DNA of 64,000 nucleotides from Melioribacteraceae bacterium (lineage in GTDB: Bacteria > Bacteroidota > Ignavibacteria > Ignavibacteriales > Melioribacteraceae). Both the position numbers and the translations under genes were made by a program. Below are positions 8,317 to 17,462 of this stretch, one piece after another. Positions within the stretch are counted from its first letter, which is position 1. The number at the start of each line of letters is the position of its first letter. The notes beneath the pieces were generated by a model. The model was given only the letters and a program-made list of their open reading frames with translations. It ran no database searches and was not told where the DNA came from. The stretch is from assembly GCA_021739765.1 (NCBI GenBank), contig JAIPBD010000009.1:62001-126000 (forward strand), given 5' to 3'.

Positions 8317-11300
8317 ATGAAATTACCACGAAAATTTTTGATAGGATTAATCTTAGCCTTCGTCTCCAATTTAACATTCGCTCAATTGGAAGAACTTCCC
8401 ATTGAAAGGATCTCCGAGCAGCTTCATAAAAAGTATGAAATTTTTGATGGTCAATGGCCCAAATATACCGAAGACGGAAAATGGATTTTCCGCAAAGAAG
8501 TGAATTGGTTCTCCGGTTTTATCGGAGGGGAATTGTGGAATATGTTCGAGATTACCGGGGACGAAAAGATGAAAAACCGGGCTATTGCTGTCGCGGATTC
8601 CCTTCTCGATTATGCCGGAATAGATTACACCCACGATATGGGCTTTATTTTCCTCCCTTCTGTTTATCGAGCGTATAAATTCACCGGAGCAAAAAAGTAT
8701 AAGGATGCTTTAATTCTGGCCGCCGAAATGCTTGCAAAACGATTTAATTCAAAGGGAAATTTTATCCGCGCGTGGGGCAAATTGGGAACGGATGATAATG
8801 AAGGAACGATGATCATCGATACAATGATGAACTTAAAATTATTATTCATTATTGCCAAAATTACCGGTAATACCGATTTATACGACATCGCTTACAAGCA
8901 TGCAATCACTTGTATGAATCAGCATGTGAGGCAAAACTTTTCATCTTACCACGTTGTAGGATTTGATCCCGCCAGCGGAGAAGTAGTGAAAAGATATACT
9001 CATCAAGGATTTGAGGACGAATCAACTTGGGCGAGAGGGCAAGCGTGGGGCATTTACGGATTTGCCATCGCTTACAAATTCACCGGAGATCAGAGGTTTT
9101 TGAAGACATCAACAGAAATGGCGAAATATTTTATTGAAAGATTACCCGAGGATTTTGTGCCCTATTGGGATTTAGATCTTTCCGGAAATGATGTGCTTAA
9201 AGATGCTAGTGCCGGGGCGATTGCGGCTTCCGGAATGTATTTGCTTTCCGAACTGACTCCTTCAAAACAAAATTATGTGATATTTACGGAAACAGCCAGA
9301 AAGATCGCGTATTCACTTATTACCAAATATACATTCTTGAATTCAAATCGGGAGACCGAAGAGGGTCTCCAAATCCATTGCATTTACAATTACAACAGGG
9401 GAAACGCAATTGATGAATCCTATCCGTGCGGTGATTATTATTTTACAGAAATTTTACTGAAATATTATAATGATCTTAATGGCCTCTCGATAAATCCTTC
9501 TCAAAAAAGAACCCGGATTAATCTGAACAAAAACTGGTTTTATTTGGAGGATAATATTCGGAATTATAAGGATTTGCAATTATCAAATTCAGATTGGGAA
9601 CGAATAGATTTACCACATTCCTGGAATAAGTTTGACGCATTTGATCAAATCCCCGGCTACCGGCGTGATGCAAGCTGGTATCAAAAAATAATACAGCTTG
9701 ATGAGATTAATATCGAAAAGGAATATTACCTCACTTTTGAAGGTGCAAATCTAAAAACCGAACTTTTTGTAAACGGAAAATTTGTTGGTGAACATATTGG
9801 CGGATATGTTGGTTTTCAATTCGATATTACTTCAATCCTCAAAAATGGCAAGAACGAAATATTTGTAAGAGTCGACAATTCAATTGATAAATATCTCATT
9901 CCTTCTCAGCAGTCTGACTTCTTTATATCCGGGGGAATTAACCGTGATGTTTATCTCGATGTGATTCCGGCACAAAATTTCAGTTCGTTAAAAATATCCA
10001 CTCCTAATGTTTCTGAAAAATCCGCGACTCTTAGTTTAGATTTAAATGTACGACATTTCACAAAAGGGATGACAATTTTAGCTGTGTTGGTCGATCCAAA
10101 TAACATTGTAGTTCAGGAAAAAGAATTTGCCGAAGTGGGAACAGAAAATAGTCTGAGTATGGATGAAGTAGATAACCCGGATTTATGGTCGACTGAAAAT
10201 CCATCCCTTTATACTATAAAACTTCAACTAAAAAAAGATAATAATATAATTGATGAGATTGAAGAGACATTTGGATTCAGGTGGTTCGAGTTTGAAAAGA
10301 ATGGACCCTTTTACCTAAATGGCAAAAGGGTGTTATTACGCGGTACTCATCGCCATGAAGATCATGCCGGATTTGCAAATGCCATTCCAAATGAAATTCA
10401 TCGACAGGATATCGAAATGATTAAATCGATGGGTGCAAATTTTATTCGACTTGGTCACTATCCTCAAGATCCCGAAATTTATAAAGCATGCGATGAGCTG
10501 GGAATTTTAGTTTGGGATGAACTCCCATGGTGTCGTGGCGGAGTTGGTGATGCTAAATGGAAAGCAAATGCAAAACGACTGTTCGCGGCAATGATAAACC
10601 AAAATTACAATCACCCATCCATAATTTTGTGGTCTGTCGGAAATGAAATTTATTGGCTGCCGGAGTTTGAAGGTGGTGGTGAAGTTAAGAATCTTAATTC
10701 CTTTGTTTCAGAACTTCATAACCTCGCGCATAAAATTGATCCGTATCGTTTAACTTCAATTCGAAAGTATTATGAAGGTTCGTCGTTGGTTGATGTTTTT
10801 TCTCCTTCTATTTGGGCGGGATGGTATTCGGGAGTTTACACCAGTTATGGTAAAGCGATTGATGACGCAATCGAAAAGTACGATCATTTTTTACATGCTG
10901 AGTATGGAGGTTCGAGCCATCTGGGAAGGCACTCCGAAACCCCGATCACCGGTGAAGGGTTATTAAATCCCGATGAGTGGGCTGAAGATGTAAATCAAGT
11001 TCGAGTTCAAAATATTGCTAAAATTGGTGATTGGAGCGAATCTTACATTGTTGATCTATTTGATTGGCATTTGAGCGTTTCGGAAGCGAAGGAACAATTC
11101 GTCGGCAACGCGCAATGGGCATTTAAAGATTTTGGAACACCCCTGCGCCCGGAGAATTCAGTCCCTTATTTAAATCAGAAGGGCTTGGTGGATAGAGCCG
11201 GAAATCCTAAAGACGCTTTCTACGTATTCAAAAGTTATTGGAATGAAAATGATAAATTCATTTATATCGAATCTCACTCTTGGCTTGACCGAAATGGACC

Positions 11301-11832
11301 TGAATCATTAGAACGTGATATCACGGTGTACAGCAATTGTGATGAAGTTGAATTGATAGTTAATAGGAAAAGTTTGGGATTAAAAAATCGTAATTATGGA
11401 AAATTCCCAGCGCACGGATTAGTTTGGAGCGCAAATTTTGTTGAAGGGGAGAATGAAATAGTTGCCCTTTCGAAACAGAATGGAACTGAAATCCGGGATT
11501 CAATAAAAATAAATTACTCTTTCGAGAAACCGGAAAAACCGGAACAGATTGTACTATCGAAAGAAAGATTATCGAATGGAAATTTTTTAGTCACTGCCAA
11601 AATGATTGATAAAAATGGAAAATTGTGTCTTGATTATAATGATAAAGTTTATTTTAGTCTGAGTGGTGCCGGTGAGTTACTCGAGAATTATGGCACTTAT
11701 ACGAGAAATTCAGTAATAGAATTCGCGAATGGAAAAGCTTCAATTGAGTATAAAGCAGTTCCGTTTGAGGAAGGAATTATAGAAGCGAGAAATCAAGATT
11801 TTAAAGGAAGCTGGATAATTATAAAATTATAG
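8317..11832 (+). CDS. fused GH88 unsaturated glucuronyl hydrolase and GH2 glycosidase
   Basis: This 1171-aa exported protein (signal peptide to about Ala22) joins two glycoside hydrolases. Residues about 25-395 are a GH88/GH105 alpha6/alpha6 barrel, with the two catalytic aspartates in THDMGF (Asp107) and IIDTMMNL (Asp168), plus GFEDESTWARGQAWGIYGF. It would hydrate unsaturated uronates left at chain ends by lyases. Residues about 408-1010 are a GH2 enzyme: jelly roll (IDLPHSWNKFD, GYRRDASWYQK), immunoglobulin-like domain, and a TIM barrel with LRGTHRHEDH, acid/base Glu777 in GNEIYW and nucleophile Glu862 in HAEYGG. The remainder looks like extra beta-sandwich domains. GH2 specificity is probably beta-glucuronidase or beta-galactosidase (inference). 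A stop-free frame through the linker shows a true fusion. Confidence 0.9.
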   Translation: MKLPRKFLIGLILAFVSNLTFAQLEELPIERISEQLHKKYEIFDGQWPKYTEDGKWIFRKEVNWFSGFIGGELWNMFEITGDEKMKNRAIAVADSLLDYAGIDYTHDMGFIFLPSVYRAYKFTGAKKYKDALILAAEMLAKRFNSKGNFIRAWGKLGTDDNEGTMIIDTMMNLKLLFIIAKITGNTDLYDIAYKHAITCMNQHVRQNFSSYHVVGFDPASGEVVKRYTHQGFEDESTWARGQAWGIYGFAIAYKFTGDQRFLKTSTEMAKYFIERLPEDFVPYWDLDLSGNDVLKDASAGAIAASGMYLLSELTPSKQNYVIFTETARKIAYSLITKYTFLNSNRETEEGLQIHCIYNYNRGNAIDESYPCGDYYFTEILLKYYNDLNGLSINPSQKRTRINLNKNWFYLEDNIRNYKDLQLSNSDWERIDLPHSWNKFDAFDQIPGYRRDASWYQKIIQLDEINIEKEYYLTFEGANLKTELFVNGKFVGEHIGGYVGFQFDITSILKNGKNEIFVRVDNSIDKYLIPSQQSDFFISGGINRDVYLDVIPAQNFSSLKISTPNVSEKSATLSLDLNVRHFTKGMTILAVLVDPNNIVVQEKEFAEVGTENSLSMDEVDNPDLWSTENPSLYTIKLQLKKDNNIIDEIEETFGFRWFEFEKNGPFYLNGKRVLLRGTHRHEDHAGFANAIPNEIHRQDIEMIKSMGANFIRLGHYPQDPEIYKACDELGILVWDELPWCRGGVGDAKWKANAKRLFAAMINQNYNHPSIILWSVGNEIYWLPEFEGGGEVKNLNSFVSELHNLAHKIDPYRLTSIRKYYEGSSLVDVFSPSIWAGWYSGVYTSYGKAIDDAIEKYDHFLHAEYGGSSHLGRHSETPITGEGLLNPDEWAEDVNQVRVQNIAKIGDWSESYIVDLFDWHLSVSEAKEQFVGNAQWAFKDFGTPLRPENSVPYLNQKGLVDRAGNPKDAFYVFKSYWNENDKFIYIESHSWLDRNGPESLERDITVYSNCDEVELIVNRKSLGLKNRNYGKFPAHGLVWSANFVEGENEIVALSKQNGTEIRDSIKINYSFEKPEKPEQIVLSKERLSNGNFLVTAKMIDKNGKLCLDYNDKVYFSLSGAGELLENYGTYTRNSVIEFANGKASIEYKAVPFEEGIIEARNQDFKGSWIIIKL

Positions 11833-11841
11833 GATAGTTAA

Positions 11842-12672
11842 ATGTTCGATATAAATGGGAAAAATATTGTAGTTACGGGTGGTGCGGGGGCAATTGCTTC
11901 CTCACTGATTGTTGATCTTTCAAAACTGGGGGCGAAAGTTGCGCTTATAGATTATAAAAAAGAGCGGGCGAACTCTCACGCCGAAATGTTATCATCTAAA
12001 TCCGGTAATGAGATAATCGGACTTCACGCAAATGTTTTGGATAAAGAACAACTCGCTGAGGCAGCAACCGAATTGGAAAAAACTTTTGGGAAAGCAGATG
12101 TGTTAATCAATGCGGCCGGTGGAAACCATCCCGGGGGACTTACAAAAGTTGAAACTATGAAAGCAACAGATATTGAGAATTTGGAAAACACCTTTTTCGG
12201 TCTGACCGAAGAAGGTTTTAAACATGTTTTCGATTTGAATTTAATGGGAACTGTTTTACCGACTAATGTTTTTGCCAGACATATGTTAGAAAAGGGCGGA
12301 TCAATTATCAATCTCTCTTCAATGGCTGCGTTCAAACCATTAACTAAAGTATCGGCATATTCTGCCGCGAAAGCCTCAATCAACAATTTTACTGAATGGC
12401 TCGCCGTTCATTTCGGTGGGATGGGAATCCGTGTAAATGCTGTTGCGCCCGGATTTTTTGTCGGTAAACAAAACCGTGCTTTATTATATGATGAAAACGA
12501 TGTTCTAACTCCGCGCGGACAAAAAATTATTGATAACACACCTATGGGTCGCTTTGGTGTAGTTGAAGAATTGACGGGAACGGTCGTTTATCTGGCATCG
12601 GAAAGTTCAAAATTCGTGACAGGAGTAATAATTCCCGTTGATGGCGGATTTAATGCTTTTAGCGGTGTATAA
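11842..12672 (+). CDS. uxuB: SDR-type D-mannonate oxidoreductase (fructuronate reductase)
   Basis: This 276-aa classical short-chain dehydrogenase has the glycine-rich VTGGAGAIASSL, then INAAGGNHPGG, the active site Ser-Tyr-Lys in NLSSMAAF and SAYSAAKASI, and the C-terminal PVDGGFNAFSGV. The long insertion after NAAGGN and the PGFFVGKQNRALL segment are those of the YjmF/UxuB subfamily, which reduces D-fructuronate to D-mannonate with NADH. It directly serves the UxaC product. Other SDR polyol dehydrogenases are possible, but the context favours UxuB. It lies 9 bp after the GH88-GH2 gene and 18 bp before the LarA-like gene, a pairing that may be functional. Confidence 0.8.
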   Translation: MFDINGKNIVVTGGAGAIASSLIVDLSKLGAKVALIDYKKERANSHAEMLSSKSGNEIIGLHANVLDKEQLAEAATELEKTFGKADVLINAAGGNHPGGLTKVETMKATDIENLENTFFGLTEEGFKHVFDLNLMGTVLPTNVFARHMLEKGGSIINLSSMAAFKPLTKVSAYSAAKASINNFTEWLAVHFGGMGIRVNAVAPGFFVGKQNRALLYDENDVLTPRGQKIIDNTPMGRFGVVEELTGTVVYLASESSKFVTGVIIPVDGGFNAFSGV

Positions 12673-12690
12673 ATAGGAAATAATTAAAAT

Positions 12691-13971
12691 ATGATATTAT
12701 TTGAAAAGGGTGGTATTGATTACCAATTCACAGATCAAGAGATTATTGAGGCACTTTCAACCGCCGCCGAAAAGTTAGGGAAAAAGCAAAATGTTCTGAT
12801 TCTTCCACCCGATTTTACGCGTTTCCATTCTCAGGCGGGTTTCATTACGGAGTTGCTCTATAAATATTATCGTAATTCAATTAAAGACATTTTACCTGCA
12901 ATCGGAACTCATAAACCAATGAGTAAGTCTGAAATTGCCAAAATGTTTGGCTCAGTCCCCCTCGATTTATTCCGTGACCACAAATGGAAAGAAGATTTAA
13001 CAACTCTTGGAATTGTTCCCAGAGAATTTATTAATGAAGTTTCCGGCGGATTACTAAACTTTGAATGGCCCGCTCAAGTAAATAAAATTGTTGCTGATTC
13101 AAAATATGATTTGATCTTTTCCGTTGGACAGGTGGTTCCTCATGAAGTAGTTGGAATGGCCAACTACAACAAAAATATTTTTGTTGGAACCGGTGGAAGA
13201 GACGGAATCAATAAAAGTCATTATCTCGGTGCGGTTTACGGAATGGAAAAAATAATGGGAAGGGCCGATACGCCTGTTCGAAAAGTTTTGAACTACGCTT
13301 CAGATCATTTTGCGAAAGGGTTGCCGATTATTTATATCCAGACGGTGATCGGTAGAAATGAAAACGGGAAACTTGTAATTCGTGGTCTATACATCGGTGA
13401 TGATTTTGAATGCTTCCAAAAGGCATCTGATTTATCACTAAAAGTTAATTTCGAGATGGTCCATAAACCGCTTAAAAAAGTAGTTGTTTTTCTCGATCCC
13501 GATGAATTCAAATCAACTTGGCTCGGGAATAAAAGTGTTTATCGAACCAGAATGGCAATTGAAGATGGAGGGGAACTGGTTGTTTTAGCTCCCGGATTAA
13601 AAGAGTTTGGTGAGGATGAAAAAATCGATGAGTTAATTCGCAAATACGGTTACAAAACCACACCCGAAATACTCGAATTTGTTGAGAGAAATGATGAGCT
13701 AAAAGAAAATCTATCCGCCGCCGCTCATCTGATTCACGGTTCGTCGGAAAACAGATTTAAAATTACATATTGTCCAAAATTTCTTACCAAAACCGAAATA
13801 GAATCGGTTGGTTATAATTATGCCGACTATGGAGAAATTTCGGAGAAATATGATCCGTCAAAATTGCTTGATGGCTTCAACACCCTGACCGATGGAGAGG
13901 AGATATTTTATATTTCAAATCCGGCTTTAGGGCTTTGGGCGCATGAAGATAGATTTCAAGATAAAAGATAA
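12691..13971 (+). CDS. LarA-like (DUF2088) nickel-pincer racemase/epimerase family protein
   Basis: The 426-aa cytoplasmic protein belongs to the lactate racemase superfamily. Visible hallmarks are PPDFTRFHS (Asp41, Arg44; DDxTRP equivalent), IGTHKPMS (His74), VPHEVVGM (His151) and VGTGGRDGINKSHYLG. In lactate racemase a lysine that anchors the pincer cofactor follows GGR directly. Here that position is Asp171, with Lys175 four residues later, so cofactor attachment is uncertain. Characterised LarA homologues include aldonate C2 epimerases. Placed next to uxuB with no mannonate dehydratase nearby, this enzyme could epimerise D-mannonate (inference). The larB, larC and larE cofactor genes are not in the window. 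The stop codon lies inside a heptamer repeat. Confidence 0.8.
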   Translation: MILFEKGGIDYQFTDQEIIEALSTAAEKLGKKQNVLILPPDFTRFHSQAGFITELLYKYYRNSIKDILPAIGTHKPMSKSEIAKMFGSVPLDLFRDHKWKEDLTTLGIVPREFINEVSGGLLNFEWPAQVNKIVADSKYDLIFSVGQVVPHEVVGMANYNKNIFVGTGGRDGINKSHYLGAVYGMEKIMGRADTPVRKVLNYASDHFAKGLPIIYIQTVIGRNENGKLVIRGLYIGDDFECFQKASDLSLKVNFEMVHKPLKKVVVFLDPDEFKSTWLGNKSVYRTRMAIEDGGELVVLAPGLKEFGEDEKIDELIRKYGYKTTPEILEFVERNDELKENLSAAAHLIHGSSENRFKITYCPKFLTKTEIESVGYNYADYGEISEKYDPSKLLDGFNTLTDGEEIFYISNPALGLWAHEDRFQDKR

Positions 13972-13988
13972 AAGATAAAAGATAAAAG
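13961..13988 (+). repeat. four tandem copies of ATAAAAG spanning the LarA-like stop codon
   Basis: The heptamer ATAAAAG is repeated four times without interruption and continues into a purine-rich stretch to about 14044 (AGAAAA, AAAGATGAAAG, AAAGTCAAAGTC). The LarA-like stop TAA at 13969-13971 lies inside the array. The unit is 7 bp, so gain or loss of one copy shifts the reading frame of the last codons and would change only the C-terminus. Confidence 0.85.
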
Positions 13989-14089
13989 AGAAAAAAGAAA
14001 AGATGAAAGATTAAAAGCAAAAAGTAAAAGTCAAAGTCAAAGAATGATAGATTTAAGGTAAAGTATTAAATATAAAAGAGGAGTTTAGA

Positions 14090-14923
14090 ATGGAAGTGAG
14101 ATATTCGCCGGATCCCAAAAGCTTTGATATAATGAGTACGAGTGAAATTCGAGAAACGTTTTTGTTGGAAGATCTTTTTCAGAAAAACAAAATACCGATG
14201 GTTTACTCGGATATCGATAGATCAATTACCGGTTCGGCTGTCCCGACAACTAAAAAATTAAAATTAACCGCTTCCAAAAAAGAGATGGCAGCGGAATATT
14301 TTGCGCAAAGAAGAGAAATCGGAATTATAAATATCGGTTCTGAAGGTTCGATTATTGTTGATAAACAAACTTATAAAATGAAAAACAAGGACGCACTTTA
14401 TATCGGTAGAGGCGCAAAATCGATTGAATTTACAAGCAAAAACGGTAAAGCTCCTGCCGAATATTATTTCGTAAGTTATCCCGCTCATAAAGAATATCCA
14501 ACAGAACACATTTCCTTCGAAAAATCCACTCCTGTGAAATTAGGTTCAGTGAAGGAGTGTAATGCCCGCACGATCTATAAATATATACATCCCGGAACGG
14601 TGCTGACATGCCAATTGGTAATGGGATTAACCGAACTTGAAGAAGGCAGTGTCTGGAATACAATGCCGGCTCACAATCATCAAAGAAGATCGGAAGTTTA
14701 CATGTATTTCGGTTTGGAGAAGGATTCGCTCGTAGTTCATTTAATGGGGATGCCGGATGAAACAAGGCATATTATGATTCGTGACAAACAAGCTGTTCTT
14801 TCGCCGAGCTGGTCATTTCACTCAGGTTGTGGAACACAGAACTATTCTTTTATTTGGAGCATGGGCGGCGAAAATCAAGATTTCGATGATATGGATTGGA
14901 TTCCAATGCAAGACTTAAAATAA
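14090..14923 (+). CDS. kduI: 5-dehydro-4-deoxy-D-glucuronate isomerase
   Basis: This 277-aa protein is of KduI length (278 in Escherichia coli). It converts 5-keto-4-deoxyuronate (DKI/DEH) to 2,5-diketo-3-deoxygluconate. The bicupin fold carries the metal site in PAHNHQRRSEVYMYF (His195, His197 and the following Glu), with a further His in SWSFHSGCGTQNYSFIW. Other typical stretches are MEVRYSPDPK at the start, LTASKKEMAAEYFAQRREIGIIN, and MPDETRHIMIRDKQAVLSPSW. The start is supported by a GAGGAG ribosome site 7-12 bp upstream. It is paired with kduD 16 bp downstream, the same order as in pectin and glycosaminoglycan pathways. Confidence 0.97.
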   Translation: MEVRYSPDPKSFDIMSTSEIRETFLLEDLFQKNKIPMVYSDIDRSITGSAVPTTKKLKLTASKKEMAAEYFAQRREIGIINIGSEGSIIVDKQTYKMKNKDALYIGRGAKSIEFTSKNGKAPAEYYFVSYPAHKEYPTEHISFEKSTPVKLGSVKECNARTIYKYIHPGTVLTCQLVMGLTELEEGSVWNTMPAHNHQRRSEVYMYFGLEKDSLVVHLMGMPDETRHIMIRDKQAVLSPSWSFHSGCGTQNYSFIWSMGGENQDFDDMDWIPMQDLK

Positions 14924-14939
14924 ATTATACGAGAAAAAA

Positions 14940-15707
14940 ATGGTATTAGACCAATTTAATTTAGATGGAAAAATTGCTCTGGTTACGGGGTGTAAAAGGG
15001 GAATCGGAAAAGCTATGGCACTTGGATTAGCTGAAGCCGGAGCTGATATTATCGGTGTCAGCGCGACTCTCCCTCAAAACGGAAGCGAAGTGTCGGATGA
15101 AATAAGCAATTTGGGGCGAAAATTTTACGCTTATCAATGTGATTTCTCAAACCGTAAAATGGTTAAAGAATTTTTAGATAAGGTTAAATCAAAATTTCCA
15201 CAAATCGATATACTTGTTAATAATGCCGGAACAATAAAAAGAGAACCCGCAGCCGAGCACTCCGATGAGTTTTGGGATGAAGTTATTGAAGTAAATCTCA
15301 CATCGCAATTTATCATTACCCGTGAAATTGGTAAAACGATGTTGGAAAATGGGAAGGGAAAAATAATTTTTACAGCCTCACTTCTATCCTATCAGGGTGG
15401 AATTACTGTACCGGGTTATACCGCCAGTAAAGGTGGTATCAAACAGTTGGTTATGGCATTTGCGAACGAATGGGCCGCGAGCGGAATAAATGTAAACGGA
15501 ATTGCGCCTGGTTACATCAAAACAGATAACACTCAAGCTTTGCAAGATAACGAACTACGAAGCAAACAAATATTAGATAGAATACCTGCGAAAAGATGGG
15601 GCGAAACGTCGGATTTTAAAGGCCCGGTCGTTTTTCTCTCGTCTGAAGCTTCAAATTATGTAAATGGCGAAATTTTATTAGTTGATGGAGGATGGATGGG
15701 GCGTTAA
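14940..15707 (+). CDS. kduD: 2-dehydro-3-deoxy-D-gluconate 5-dehydrogenase
   Basis: This 255-aa classical SDR reduces 2,5-diketo-3-deoxygluconate to KDG with NAD(P)H. It shows the cofactor motif VTGCKRGIGKAMALGLAEAGADI, NNAGTIKREPAAEHSDEFWDEVIEVNL, the catalytic Tyr-Lys in GYTASKGGIKQL, and the C-terminal VNGEILLVDGGWMGR typical of KduD. It acts directly after KduI. The downstream beta-helix lipoprotein starts 14 bp after the stop (15721), so the two are probably co-transcribed. Assignment is strong because of the KduI partner and length. Confidence 0.95.
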   Translation: MVLDQFNLDGKIALVTGCKRGIGKAMALGLAEAGADIIGVSATLPQNGSEVSDEISNLGRKFYAYQCDFSNRKMVKEFLDKVKSKFPQIDILVNNAGTIKREPAAEHSDEFWDEVIEVNLTSQFIITREIGKTMLENGKGKIIFTASLLSYQGGITVPGYTASKGGIKQLVMAFANEWAASGINVNGIAPGYIKTDNTQALQDNELRSKQILDRIPAKRWGETSDFKGPVVFLSSEASNYVNGEILLVDGGWMGR

Positions 15708-15720
15708 CCATCCGAAGAAT

Positions 15721-17379
15721 ATGAAAGAAAAACTACTTGGTTATTGGTGTCGTTACAAATTGATAATAATATTTCTCTTGCTCTCAGTTCTGATCGCTTT
15801 TGGATGCGCTCCAAAAGAAGAATGGAATCCGCAAGTTTTATCAAATGAAGATATATTTATACCGGATTTCTCATTTTCCGGATATAAATGGGGAGAGACT
15901 GAAATCCCGATCGCGGACGGGGAAGTTTTTAATATCGTAGATTTTGGCGCAATCCCGAATGATAAAAAAGATGATACCGAAGCGATGAAAAACGCTTTTC
16001 AAGCTGCTCACAAATTTGAAGGTAATGTAATCGTTTATTTTCCGGAGGGTCGTTTTATCTTAAAGGATTTCCTTTTTATTGAACGAAGTAATTTTGTTCT
16101 TCGAGGTGCCGGAAAAAGCAAAACCACACTTTATATGCCGCTTGCGCTAAACGAAATTCCAATTCCTGAGTACCAAAAAGAATTAGAAGAATATTTGCTA
16201 CTAAATGATAAACGGCAGAGAGAAAGAGAGAGGGGAGTTGATGAACCTTTCTCTATTTATTCATGGTCAGGAGGATACATTTGGGCCAATTATCCACATG
16301 AGCGTGGCAAACCATATTTATCGAAATATAATACCGAACAAAATCGTTTGGCGAAAATTACTTCCGGAACAAGAGGCGATTTTACATTCGAAGTTGAGGA
16401 TCCTTCAAAGTTATCTCCTGAAATGATTGTAAGAATAAATTGGTACAATAAGGAAGGCGAACAATCATCGCTGATAAATTATCTCTATGATGATCAAGAT
16501 ATAAATGTTGGAGTTCGGCATTGGGAATCGCCGGAGATTCCATTGACCAAACAAGAAGTAACAATTTTAAAAATTGATGGAAATAAAATCACGGTTAAAG
16601 AACCGCTCCTGCATGATTTAAAAACGGAATGGTTCAATGATATCACAGAATGGAATTATCTCTCCGAAGTCGGAATTGAAGATATCGGATTCGAATTTCT
16701 GTATCAAGAATACAATTATCATCATGTTGAATATGGATTTAATGCGATTTATTTGACTAACACAACTCATTCCTGGATCAAAAATGTGAAATTCAGAAAT
16801 GGAGATAATGGAATATTAACCGATGTGTGCTCCAACATAACAATCGAAAACGTAGAGGTTTACGGTAGGAAATATCATTATGGCGTACATGTTGGAGACT
16901 GCTACAATATTCTCGCAAAAGACCTTTACATTCAAGCTCCGGTAGTGCACACATTCACTTTTAATACCGGCTCAAAAAGCTGTGTATATACAAATTGTGT
17001 CGCCACTACAATGCCTACATTCGATCAACATAGCGGTCTTAATTATCAAAACCTGTTCGATAACTGTACTGTCTATATTGATGATCCTGAGCATAATCCG
17101 TTAACGATGGGAGGCGCAAAGTACTGGTCACCGTCACACGCGGCATTTTCAACATTTTGGAATATCCATTTTGAGTATCTGTTCGATAATCCTAATAATG
17201 ATACGATAAAAATTAAAGGCGTTACAGACAGTCCCTCGGCAAGGCTGGTCGGACTTACATCCAACTATCCGATATTGTTCGACTATCCTATAAATACTTA
17301 TTCCGAAGGAATAAATAAAAAAGGTATATCGATAAAGTCGTTGTATGAATATCAACTTGCTCAAAGACTCGGAAAATAA
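15721..17379 (+). CDS. right-handed beta-helix lipoprotein, pectate-lyase-superfamily-like
   Basis: I chose the ATG at 15721 because the longer frame from 15682 overlaps kduD. The 552-aa product has a membrane-anchor signal LLLSVLIAFGC with a lipobox Cys. The body starts with NIVDFGAIPNDKKDDTEAMKNAFQAAHKF, the usual N-terminal motif of pectate-lyase-superfamily helices, then FVLRGAGKSKTTLYM and repeated coil turns (WIKNVKFRNGDNGILTDVCSNITIENVEVYG). It shares an opening IPDFSFSGYKWG with the protein at 36930, so the two are paralogues with different export: this one is a lipoprotein without a T9SS tail. It is likely a polysaccharide lyase or glycosidase of uncertain family; the substrate cannot be read from the sequence. 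Confidence 0.75.
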   Translation: MKEKLLGYWCRYKLIIIFLLLSVLIAFGCAPKEEWNPQVLSNEDIFIPDFSFSGYKWGETEIPIADGEVFNIVDFGAIPNDKKDDTEAMKNAFQAAHKFEGNVIVYFPEGRFILKDFLFIERSNFVLRGAGKSKTTLYMPLALNEIPIPEYQKELEEYLLLNDKRQRERERGVDEPFSIYSWSGGYIWANYPHERGKPYLSKYNTEQNRLAKITSGTRGDFTFEVEDPSKLSPEMIVRINWYNKEGEQSSLINYLYDDQDINVGVRHWESPEIPLTKQEVTILKIDGNKITVKEPLLHDLKTEWFNDITEWNYLSEVGIEDIGFEFLYQEYNYHHVEYGFNAIYLTNTTHSWIKNVKFRNGDNGILTDVCSNITIENVEVYGRKYHYGVHVGDCYNILAKDLYIQAPVVHTFTFNTGSKSCVYTNCVATTMPTFDQHSGLNYQNLFDNCTVYIDDPEHNPLTMGGAKYWSPSHAAFSTFWNIHFEYLFDNPNNDTIKIKGVTDSPSARLVGLTSNYPILFDYPINTYSEGINKKGISIKSLYEYQLAQRLGK

Positions 17380-17462
17380 TCCACCGGAATTCATGTACTG
17401 TTACCGGTTTATTAATCCGGCAGGCTACTTATTAGAAGGTTATTTACTGAGGTTTTGAAGTA

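Noticed and set aside
15682-15720. Upstream start for the beta-helix lipoprotein
   Set aside because: It lies within kduD and would put 13 residues before the lipoprotein signal; ATG 15721 fits better.
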